Below, one piece after another: positions 1-5,653 of a stretch of 5,653 bases of DNA. The notes under the pieces are model-generated. The model saw nothing but the letters and a program-made list of their open reading frames with translations. It was not told the origin of the DNA and made no database searches. The position numbers and the translations under genes are program-made. Source of the stretch: Desulfobulbaceae bacterium (GTDB lineage: Bacteria; Desulfobacterota; Desulfobulbia; Desulfobulbales; Desulfobulbaceae); contig JALVAI010000454.1 of assembly GCA_027011235.1 (NCBI GenBank), forward strand, positions 1 through 5,653. Direction: 5' to 3'. Within the stretch, counting starts at the first letter, position 1, and every line of letters begins with the position of its first letter.

Positions 1-2616
1 GTCCGCCTGGGCAAGCGCCGGGGCATCATTGACGCCGTCACCCACCATGCCCACCCTGTGTCCTTTTGCCTGCAGCCCCTTGATGACGCTGAGTTTTTCC
101 GCAGGCAGGACCTCACTGTGTACCTCTTCAATGCCCAGCTCCCGGGCCACGGCCTCGGCCGTTGCCCTGCTGTCGCCGGTACACATGACAAGGGTTACTC
201 CCGCCTCCTGCAGGGTCTTGACGGCAGTCGCCGAATCCTCCCGTATAGGATCACGCAGCAAAAGCAGAGCCAGGGGACTATCGCCCTTAGCAAGCCAGAT
301 CGGTGTTGCCCCGGAAGCTGCCCCTTCCTTGGCCTGTGTTATCACATCATCGGGCAGGGATATACCCCGCTCCTGCAGAAAAAGATGGTTCCCCAACAGA
401 TAGGTGTGTCCTTCAATATCACCCTGGACGCCCCGTCCGGCAACGGCGATAAAGTTTTCAACCACCGGCAGGTCACCGCCATTCCTACCGGCGGCCTCCA
501 GTACGGCTTCCGCCAATGGATGCTCGGAACCCTTTTCCAGGGCGGCGGCAAGTTGCAGGACCCGTGTCTGTTTCCGGTCCGCCAACGGTATAATCTCGGT
601 CACCGTCGGCGCCCCTCTGGTCAGGGTTCCGGTCTTATCGACCACCAGATGGCTGAGGGTGGATGCGGTCTGCAGGCCATCGGAATTTTTAATCAGCACA
701 TTGAGCTGGGCCGCCCGGCTGGTGCCGACCATAACGGCGATGGGTGTTGCCAGCCCCAGGGCGCAGGGGCAGGCGATGACCAGCACGGCAATGGCGGCGG
801 TCAGGGCAAAGGTCGCCTGCGGATGGGGGACGACAAACATCCAGATTATAAAGGTGATAATGGAAATGGCGATGACGGTGGGCACAAAGACTGCGGCTAC
901 CCGGTCAGCCAGCCGACCGATGGGTGGCTTGGAAAGCTGGGCCTTTTTCACCATGGTGATAATATGGGCCAGGGTCGTTTCCTCGCCAAGACGGCCCACC
1001 CGCAGGGTAAAGGTGCCGGTTTTGTTCATGGTGCCGCCGGTGACCGGATCCCCGACCCGCTTTTTCACCGGCAGGGGTTCACCGGTCAGCATGGACTCAT
1101 CAACAGTTGAATGACCATCGACGACAGTACCGTCAATGGGGATACGTTCTCCGGGACGGACCCGGAGAATATCACCAATCCTGAGCAGAGAAACCGGAAT
1201 CTCGATTTCGCTTTTGTCAATGACCACCCGGCCACTGGTCGGCCGCAGGCCCACCAGGGAACTTATTGCCTCACTCGTTGTCCGTTTGGCCCTTGTTTCA
1301 AGGGCATGACCGAATTGGAGAAAGGCCAGGATCATAACCGAGGCATCAAGATAGAGGTGATTGCCGCCGCCGTCAATAAAATCCGGCTTCACAATCACCA
1401 ACAGAGAGGATATCCAGGCAGCCGATGTCCCAAGAGCGACCAGGGTGTCCATATTGGATGTCCCGTGTCGGGCCTGTTTCCAGGCGTTGACATAATAACT
1501 CCGGCCTGCAAGGACCATGGTGATGAGACAAACCAGGGCCATCAACAGCCAGAATCCTCTGTGGTCGGCCACGGGTGGAAAGAGCCCCGACATCTGCCCG
1601 GCCATGATCCCAAAACCCACGGTGGCGGCAAGAATCGCCCGCATCCAGGAACGCCGGATTTCAAGGGCGGCCGCCCTTTCCTCCCGGGTGGTGCTATCTT
1701 CCAACTGTTCTTCAACCTGAACATCAAGACCGTTTTTCTTCAGAAGCAGGGCAACCCGGGCCGGATGGGCCGAGGTCTTTACACGCAGCCGGGCGCCGAT
1801 TCGTTCTATTTCCGCATCGGAAAAATTCGTGCCGACAATTTCCCGCACCCGGGCCCGGACCTCCGGCCCGCTTTCGACCGGCTGGAGAAAAAATACGCCG
1901 ACAGATGATTGTTTCGGCAGACGGGCACCATACCCCCTTTCCACAATTGCCTGGACAACGGCCTCTGGGTCGCCCCCGGTTACCCGGGCCTTTTTTTCAA
2001 TCAGGTTCACCACCGCACTGCGTACCCCGGCAACGGAGAGAATGGCCTTCTCCACCTTGGCCACACAGGCGGAACAGCTCATATCATCAATGTTTATCTC
2101 ATACTCATCCGTTGCTTTTGGCCCGCCTTCCCCCGGATATGAGGCCTCATATCCCCGTTCTCTAACGGCGGCAACCACCGCTTCGGGATCACCTCCACAG
2201 ACCAGTGCCTCTTTTTCCACCAGATTGACGGAGGCCTCTTTTACTCCGGCAACGGAAAGGATCGCCTTTTCCACGTTGGCCACGCAGGCGGAACAATGCA
2301 TATCATCAATACGGATGAGATATTCGGCATCACGGCAGGATGCGCCAGGGGCGTCTGCCGGAGAGGTCACCCCGTCATCAATGGGACAGGCCGCATCCTT
2401 GTTCTCTCTTTCCGCTTCAACAAGACGTACGTCATAGCCGGCCCGATTGATGGCCTCTGCAACCTGCCTTGGATTTCCGCCCGTGACCACGGCGTGACCC
2501 GCCTGCAGATCAACCTCTACCCTGCGCACCCCGGCAACCGAACGGGCTGCTTCCTCAACAGTCCGAACGCAATGCTCGCAACTCATATCATTGACAATCA
2601 GAGTATATTTGCGCAT
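1..2616 (-). CDS. copA: CopA-type heavy-metal (probably Cu+) translocating P1B-ATPase, C-terminus cut by window edge
   Basis: This is an inner-membrane pump that uses ATP to export a soft metal, most likely Cu(I) or Ag(I). The frame is open from the ATG at 2616 to base 1, giving 872 residues; the last part of the P domain and the final two membrane helices lie off the left edge. In order: three HMA domains with CxxC pairs at C13/C16, C108/C111 and C181/C184; a cysteine-free linker at about 237-305; membrane helices near 324-346, 354-374, 391-411 and 422-441; the actuator domain with TGEP at 511-514; helices near 573-595 and 604-626, the second carrying CPC at 616-618; phosphorylated Asp660 in DKTGTLT; the nucleotide-domain HP at 699-700; TGD at 813-815; and GDGVND at 859-864. 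The CPC-to-DKTG spacing of 44 matches CopA. All three HMA motifs read DMxCxxC where GMxCxxC is usual. Two further cysteines (77 and 94) lie between HMA1 and HMA2. A GAGGGAG ribosome site (2623-2629), six bases upstream, supports the start. The helix 7 and 8 residues that fix metal choice are not visible, so copper is inferred from CPC and the HMA domains. Confidence 0.96.
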   Translation of the reverse strand, partial: MRKYTLIVNDMSCEHCVRTVEEAARSVAGVRRVEVDLQAGHAVVTGGNPRQVAEAINRAGYDVRLVEAERENKDAACPIDDGVTSPADAPGASCRDAEYLIRIDDMHCSACVANVEKAILSVAGVKEASVNLVEKEALVCGGDPEAVVAAVRERGYEASYPGEGGPKATDEYEINIDDMSCSACVAKVEKAILSVAGVRSAVVNLIEKKARVTGGDPEAVVQAIVERGYGARLPKQSSVGVFFLQPVESGPEVRARVREIVGTNFSDAEIERIGARLRVKTSAHPARVALLLKKNGLDVQVEEQLEDSTTREERAAALEIRRSWMRAILAATVGFGIMAGQMSGLFPPVADHRGFWLLMALVCLITMVLAGRSYYVNAWKQARHGTSNMDTLVALGTSAAWISSLLVIVKPDFIDGGGNHLYLDASVMILAFLQFGHALETRAKRTTSEAISSLVGLRPTSGRVVIDKSEIEIPVSLLRIGDILRVRPGERIPIDGTVVDGHSTVDESMLTGEPLPVKKRVGDPVTGGTMNKTGTFTLRVGRLGEETTLAHIITMVKKAQLSKPPIGRLADRVAAVFVPTVIAISIITFIIWMFVVPHPQATFALTAAIAVLVIACPCALGLATPIAVMVGTSRAAQLNVLIKNSDGLQTASTLSHLVVDKTGTLTRGAPTVTEIIPLADRKQTRVLQLAAALEKGSEHPLAEAVLEAAGRNGGDLPVVENFIAVAGRGVQGDIEGHTYLLGNHLFLQERGISLPDDVITQAKEGAASGATPIWLAKGDSPLALLLLRDPIREDSATAVKTLQEAGVTLVMCTGDSRATAEAVARELGIEEVHSEVLPAEKLSVIKGLQAKGHRVGMVGDGVNDAPALAQAD
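1924..2307 (-). repeat. Tandem internal duplication of HMA domains 2 and 3 in the metal ATPase
   Basis: Residues 104-158 (bases 2143-2307) and 177-231 (bases 1924-2088) of the ATPase align without gaps and match at 42 of 55 positions by my hand count. The shared parts include DDMxCSACVA, VEKAILSVAGV and GGDPEAVV. The first HMA domain (residues 1-65) is clearly more distant from both. The similarity is also visible in the DNA, so this is a fairly recent duplication of one 73-residue unit inside the gene. Both copies keep their CxxC pair and should bind metal. Confidence 0.9.
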
Positions 2617-2645
2617 GGGTCACTCCCTCGTATAGATACCACACG

Positions 2646-2663
2646 GTTCTTTCTGGAAAGAAC
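2646..2663. promoter_or_regulatory. 18-bp inverted repeat in the divergent promoter region, possible operator
   Basis: The sequence GTTCTTTC-TG-GAAAGAAC is an inverted repeat with perfect 8-base arms and a two-base centre. It lies 30 bases upstream of the ATPase start, between that gene and the divergent membrane-protein gene, and overlaps the -35 hexamer of a possible plus-strand promoter. A dimeric regulator site is the natural reading. It does not match the CueR, CsoR or CopY operator patterns I know, so the regulator is not named. It could instead fold as a hairpin in the ATPase 5' leader. Confidence 0.45.
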
Positions 2664-2682
2664 TGTTCAACTGCTGTATAGT
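2654..2682 (+). promoter_or_regulatory. Possible sigma-70-type promoter for the membrane-protein gene
   Basis: TGGAAA (2654-2659, four of six to the -35 consensus) and TATAGT (2677-2682, five of six to the -10 consensus) are separated by 17 bases. It would start transcription about 90 bases before the gene at 2778. The -35 overlaps the inverted repeat at 2646-2663, so a protein bound there could block it. This is a hand match to consensus only. No equally good minus-strand promoter for the ATPase was found in this gap. Confidence 0.3.
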
Positions 2683-2777
2683 AGACCATTCATATTTAAT
2701 ACCACAATGTAAGCATCAGGGTCGGTAAAATCAATACCAGCCACACATTTGAATATCGTCAACCACAAAAGGAAAAA

Positions 2778-3305
2778 ATGGGACTTCTGGATATCACGAA
2801 CGTAATAAGCGCAGACCTGGAAAGCGGCCTGAGCCGCGAAGAAATATTCAAAAAATATGTGCGGGCAGCCCCGGCGGAAGCTGCAAAATACGCTTATTGC
2901 ATCGCCTCCATTCCCAGCGCCGCCCTCAGAAAAAAATATCTGAAAATAAACGGTCTACTGTTGGTTCTCCTTGTTAGCTACGCCGCCCTTACCGTCCTTG
3001 CCGCCTTACCTGTTGATGTTACCAAACCAACCATCTTTCTTCTGCTCCGCACCCTGGTACCGATCATCTTTGCCTACTTTGTCTTTCATTTTCACGGCGG
3101 AGTATACCGGATTATCACCCTGTGGTGTCTGTTTGATCTGGTGGAAGACCTCTTACTCACCGGAGCGCCTACACTGACGTCCGCCCTCAAGCTGTTGGTC
3201 CTGTTTTTCATCATCATTATTTCCTGGTTCATCAGCAGGAAGGTATTTCCCAACCTGAAGATATTCGGAACGAAACAGGATGGTAACGGCAGGTATTTAC
3301 TGTAA
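2778..3305 (+). CDS. Unrecognised small integral membrane protein (about four TM helices)
   Basis: I do not recognise this 175-residue protein. Residues 1-55 are soluble and probably helical, with a charged segment (SREEIFKKYVRA, 19-30) and a basic RKKYLK (51-56) just before the first membrane helix. Hydrophobic segments lie near 57-78, 84-106, 109-128 and 133-153; the third contains acidic residues (DLVED, 120-124), which is unusual in a helix that simply spans the membrane. The tail (154-175) is polar and basic. There is no signal peptide, CxxC pair or Met/His-rich metal motif, so nothing beyond its divergent position links it to the neighbouring metal pump. The start is supported by AAAAGGA at 2767-2773, four bases before the ATG. 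Its composition is intermediate between the GC-rich flanks and the AT-rich genes that follow. It converges on the glycosylase-like gene across a 48-base gap. Confidence 0.8.
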   Translation: MGLLDITNVISADLESGLSREEIFKKYVRAAPAEAAKYAYCIASIPSAALRKKYLKINGLLLVLLVSYAALTVLAALPVDVTKPTIFLLLRTLVPIIFAYFVFHFHGGVYRIITLWCLFDLVEDLLLTGAPTLTSALKLLVLFFIIIISWFISRKVFPNLKIFGTKQDGNGRYLL

Positions 3306-3353
3306 TGCCCATAGGCACTGCCGATGAAAAGGGTCTTTTTTTAATTTAGAAGC

Positions 3354-4175
3354 TCATTGCTTCAATTTTTCCGTTAGCCTTTCCCTTAAAATTCTTGAAC
3401 ATGGTCCACTTAATCTCGTTGGAGGTACACATATCAAGTCGATATCTTTTCTATCCTCGACTTCTCCGGTAATTCCTTCCTCGCGCACAGTTGTATAATC
3501 ATAATCATGATCACCAGCTCCTTTCAAATTCTGCCAGGCATTTTTTTGAAAAACAACAACCGCTCCTTTTCCCGTGACAAATTCATTAATGGTCGACAAT
3601 ATCCTTTTTTTCTCTTCATGTTCCAATCTTCTCAGAGCCTTTTTCCCCAATAATTTATGTATTCCGGCAACTCCAGACCAGGCACCGCTTGCTCCACTGG
3701 GCATTGAATGAAACACGGTCAAACCAATTTGAAATGGAGATTCATAGTCTGAATCAAGTATTTTCCTTTTTCTGTCTTCATTTTTATTTTCTAAAGATAA
3801 ATCATCATCCGATAGATATATATTTGATTCTTTTAAAATTTTTTTCCAAAATCGATGTTCGCTCTTATTGGATTCAGAAGCAAAAAACATCCCTGAATTA
3901 ATCGAATGGCTGGCAGGATTTCCTAAAATTAATAATAATTGAGGTCTATTATCTCTTTTGTCAGGAATTAATTGTTCTGTTTTGTATTCAATGTATTTTT
4001 CAGTTACCGTGTATATTTCCTCATTTGTTTTGTCAGAATGTAAGAAATCATTTATCTTTCCCAAAAATGACTCTTTTTCTTTACTCGACTTAAATAATTC
4101 ATTAATGATGATTTTACATTTTAATTGACCATGACAATCTTTAATCGGACTATACTCTAACAATTTACTTCCCAT
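3354..4175 (-). CDS. Uracil-DNA glycosylase superfamily-like protein (Mug/TDG style), AT-rich
   Basis: This 273-residue protein probably belongs to the uracil-DNA glycosylase superfamily, which removes damaged or mismatched bases from DNA. Residues 80-112 follow the Mug/TDG motif 1 pattern: a hydrophobic strand, then GNPASHS (85-91), GMFFAS (95-100) and HRFW (107-110), comparable to GINPG, then FPFA and NRFW in E. coli Mug. Asn86 falls where Mug has its catalytic Asn18. A second strand and helix, VVVFQKNAW (206-214), and a C-terminal VPPTRLSG (250-257) followed by an amphipathic helix sit where Mug has ILGKQAY and VLPNPSG. Compared with Mug (168 residues), there is an extra N-terminal region of about 75 residues, a charged insert (118-145) and an unusual GASGAWSG segment (161-168). 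A strong TGAGGGGGA ribosome site (4182-4190) supports the start. Base composition is far more AT-rich than the GC-rich flanks, suggesting transfer. The family call rests on motif alignment by eye; activity on uracil is not shown. Confidence 0.6.
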   Translation of the reverse strand: MGSKLLEYSPIKDCHGQLKCKIIINELFKSSKEKESFLGKINDFLHSDKTNEEIYTVTEKYIEYKTEQLIPDKRDNRPQLLLILGNPASHSINSGMFFASESNKSEHRFWKKILKESNIYLSDDDLSLENKNEDRKRKILDSDYESPFQIGLTVFHSMPSGASGAWSGVAGIHKLLGKKALRRLEHEEKKRILSTINEFVTGKGAVVVFQKNAWQNLKGAGDHDYDYTTVREEGITGEVEDRKDIDLICVPPTRLSGPCSRILRERLTEKLKQ

Positions 4176-4246
4176 AACAATTCCCCCTCAGATAAATACA
4201 TACACATTATTTTATAAAATTATTTATATATCCCGCCCGGTTAACC
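4176..4246. promoter_or_regulatory. Shared AT-rich divergent promoter region of the glycosylase-like and OB-fold genes
   Basis: These 71 bases separate two divergent starts and must hold the control signals of both unless one is read through. They contain a perfect 12-base palindrome, ATTTTATAAAAT (4209-4220), and an eight-base palindrome, GGTTAACC (4239-4246), touching the ATG of the OB-fold gene. For the plus strand, TACACA (4201-4206) and TATATA (4225-4230), 18 bases apart, form a weak promoter that would leave a leader of only about ten bases. In such AT-rich sequence, hexamer matches and short palindromes are expected by chance. Confidence 0.35.
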
Positions 4247-4486
4247 ATGAAAGTAAAAGGAAAAATCAAAAAAATTGATATACGCGAAACATTCCGGGGC
4301 GATCAGATTGCGTTTATTATTTTTGCAACAAATGATCAAAAACTTGAACTTATTGTCTACCCAACAATTTTCAAAAAACATGTACAGTTCCTCAAAAAAT
4401 CGGACATTCAAATAACAATAACCGGAGTAAAGCAAACTGAAGGTTATATAATGGTCCAACACATGGAATACGCAGGAAAAGATTAA
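4247..4486 (+). CDS. Small stand-alone OB-fold-like nucleic-acid-binding protein
   Basis: This 79-residue protein has the strand pattern of a five-stranded OB fold, the type that binds single-stranded nucleic acid. The order is GKIKKIDIRE (5-14), an AFIIFAT strand (22-28), a strand ending in LIVYP (35-39), a short helix-like TIFKKHVQFLKKS, then IQITITGV and a final YIMVQHMEYA. This resembles the OB domain near the C-terminus of bacterial DNA polymerase III alpha (DnaE), where MAFV, an EVVIFP strand and a V.V.G strand occur in the same order. It has no other domain, so it is a free OB module or a detached fragment. An in-frame stop at 4193-4195 shows that it does not extend upstream. No Shine-Dalgarno sequence precedes the ATG, which is odd. 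It is AT-rich like its divergent partner and ends 49 bases from the stop of the convergent dikinase-like gene. Alternatives are a tRNA_anti-like OB protein or a chance fold likeness. Confidence 0.65.
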   Translation: MKVKGKIKKIDIRETFRGDQIAFIIFATNDQKLELIVYPTIFKKHVQFLKKSDIQITITGVKQTEGYIMVQHMEYAGKD

Positions 4487-4535
4487 AAATTCAAATCCCT
4501 GTAATTCAGCCCTATTTCTTGTGACAGATAGAGTA

Positions 4536-5653
4536 TTACAACGGCAGGATATGGACCTCTTCTCGAATCGGATGCATGCCCGCAAGAAACAGACCGCTGC
4601 GGCCGTCAATGGCAATCGGATCGCCCGCATTGATCCGGTGACCGTTGATGAGAGCATATTCCCTGAATTCAAAGACCTGCAGGTCCCGACAACCGACGAC
4701 GCAGGTCTTTTCCAGCCGGGTAGCGACCACCGACGCATGCGAGGTCTGGCCGCCCCGCGCCGTCAGCAACCCATCAGCCATTGATATTTCCCGGATATCC
4801 TCGGGCACCGTATCCTGACGAATAAGGATCAGGGCGGCATCCGCCTTTTCCTCCCGAAGCCGACGGATATTTTCCTCAGTAAAAACCGCCAGGCCGGAAA
4901 GAGCAGAACCACTGACGCCGATTCCCTTGCCGAGTACCGACTCCTGCAGTTCCCCATTGTCGGCAAACACGTTAAGATGCTCTTTTTTCTTGATGGTAAT
5001 CATATCCCTGGTCTGCAGGATATAGAGCTGCTCCGGCTCCGGCCCCTCAAAGGTAAATTCGATCTCCTGGGGATTCCACTCTTTTGTGTACACAAGGTCA
5101 CGGGAGATGGAGAGTAACTCCTCATAAATTTTCGGAAATCTCCGCTCCAGGGAATTCTGCACCGACCGGCCATCCAGCTCGGCCTGCTCAACAGATATCG
5201 GGTAACTGGTCACCAGCCCGGAAACAATATCCTCGCCCTGGTCACCGGGGGCATAATCTCCCCAGAGCGCCACCCGCCGAACCTTACGATAGGGATGGGC
5301 GGTAAACAGCACCCCGCTGCCTGCCTGATGACTAAGGTTACCATACACCATGGCCTGAATAATAACGGCCGTACCCCAGTCATCGGACACATCCATCAGC
5401 TGCCTGTAATCCTTTGCTTTTTTGGTATTCCATGACCCAAGCACCAGCTCCACCGACCGAATCAACTGCAACCATGGGTCATCGGGAACCGCGCATCCAA
5501 GCAGGTCTACCGCTTTTTTATATTTGCCCGCGAGTTCCTGCATCTGCACGGAAGAAAAATCACGCTTCAGGCGCACATTATACAGCCCCTTATGCTCATT
5601 CATCAGGGCCTGAAATTCCTCCCTGGCCACGCCCTGGGCCATGGCCCAGGAGT
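4536..5653 (-). CDS. Pyruvate phosphate dikinase / PEP synthase-like protein, N-terminus cut by window edge, no TIM barrel
   Basis: This is the C-terminal part of a PpdK/PpsA-type phosphotransferase, in which an ATP-grasp domain passes phosphate to a histidine on a swivelling domain. The frame is open to the right edge. The Met codon at 5640-5642 is internal: codons for Ser-Trp-Ala precede it and it has no ribosome site. Numbering from that Met, residues 90-120 (GTAVIIQAMVYGN, then GSGVLFTAHP) and IEFTFEG through YILQTRD (194-213) match the PpdK ATP-grasp end, including the metal-binding Glu and the QTR signature. QDTVPEDI (276-283) and GGQTSHASVVA (297-307) form the phosphohistidine domain; His302 is the expected phosphocarrier. 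The protein ends 66 residues after this His at a TAA, whereas PpdK (about 880 residues) continues into the PEP/pyruvate TIM barrel. It is therefore a two-domain form, a split PpdK, or a relative with another acceptor, such as rifampin phosphotransferase. No clear terminator follows it. Confidence 0.88.
   Translation of the reverse strand, partial: SWAMAQGVAREEFQALMNEHKGLYNVRLKRDFSSVQMQELAGKYKKAVDLLGCAVPDDPWLQLIRSVELVLGSWNTKKAKDYRQLMDVSDDWGTAVIIQAMVYGNLSHQAGSGVLFTAHPYRKVRRVALWGDYAPGDQGEDIVSGLVTSYPISVEQAELDGRSVQNSLERRFPKIYEELLSISRDLVYTKEWNPQEIEFTFEGPEPEQLYILQTRDMITIKKKEHLNVFADNGELQESVLGKGIGVSGSALSGLAVFTEENIRRLREEKADAALILIRQDTVPEDIREISMADGLLTARGGQTSHASVVATRLEKTCVVGCRDLQVFEFREYALINGHRINAGDPIAIDGRSGLFLAGMHPIREEVHILPL

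Noticed and set aside
58..1908. Long plus-strand open frames (350 aa at 58-1110, 265 aa at 1111-1908, 236 aa at 404-1114)
   Set aside because: They lie antisense to the metal ATPase, whose frame shows every P-type ATPase motif. They have low-complexity Gly/Pro/His-rich or Ser/Arg/Thr-rich content typical of shadows of GC-rich genes, and the repeats in one plus-strand frame mirror the HMA duplication.
2675..2680. TATACA on the minus strand as the ATPase -10 box
   Set aside because: No acceptable -35 hexamer lies 16-19 bases upstream, so I could not support a promoter from it.
3305..3342. Possible terminator between the two convergent genes (TGCC-CATA-GGCA and AAAAG-GGT-CTTTT followed by T bases)
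   Set aside because: The first stem has only four pairs and is not next to the T run; the second is mostly A-T pairs with a three-base loop. Neither is strong enough to call.
3689..3901. Plus-strand 70-aa open frame inside the glycosylase-like gene
   Set aside because: It is antisense to the motif-bearing frame, has no ribosome site, and shows no recognisable pattern.
4487..4535. Gap between the convergent OB-fold and dikinase-like genes
   Set aside because: I looked for a shared terminator hairpin and saw none; nothing else is supported in these 49 bases.
4241..4738. Minus-strand 165-aa open frame covering the OB-fold gene and the dikinase-like 3' end
   Set aside because: Its right half overlaps the phosphohistidine domain in another frame, and its left half is antisense to the OB-fold gene. 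The sequence has no coherent domain.
5640..5642. ATG as the true start of the dikinase-like gene
   Set aside because: The frame stays open upstream to the window edge, there is no SD sequence, and starting here would remove most of the ATP-grasp domain.

Overview
The window holds five protein-coding genes on a bacterial chromosome or large replicon. The flanks are GC-rich (positions 1621-1680 have 40 G/C of 60; 5221-5280 have 38 of 60). The genes resemble those of anaerobic Desulfobacterota (former Deltaproteobacteria), but this is a soft impression from protein style and not a phylogenetic result. No tRNA, rRNA, CRISPR array or insertion sequence was seen.

Left half (1-2616, minus strand): most of a CopA-type heavy-metal P1B-ATPase whose C-terminus runs off the left edge. 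It has three N-terminal CxxC metal-binding domains, the second and third being a recent internal duplication, followed by a cysteine-free stretch that may be a decayed fourth domain. A 161-bp divergent promoter region with an 18-bp inverted repeat (2646-2663) separates it from a plus-strand gene for a small, unrecognised protein with about four membrane segments (2778-3305).

Centre (about 3340-4500): an AT-rich islet (3781-3840 has only 10 G/C of 60) with two divergent genes sharing a 71-bp AT-rich intergenic region. The minus-strand gene encodes a 273-residue protein with motifs of the uracil-DNA glycosylase superfamily, closest in style to Mug/TDG. The plus-strand gene encodes a 79-residue stand-alone OB-fold-like protein resembling the OB domain of bacterial DNA polymerase III alpha. 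Both point to nucleic acid, and the base composition suggests the pair arrived by horizontal transfer. It is the most interesting part of the window, but a joint function is inference only.

Right end (4536-5653, minus strand): the C-terminal part of a pyruvate phosphate dikinase / PEP synthase-type protein, whose N-terminus lies beyond the right edge. It has the end of the ATP-grasp domain and the swivelling phosphohistidine domain, then stops without the PEP/pyruvate-binding TIM barrel of a full PpdK. The metal pump, the membrane protein, the AT-rich pair and the dikinase-like gene show no obvious shared pathway.
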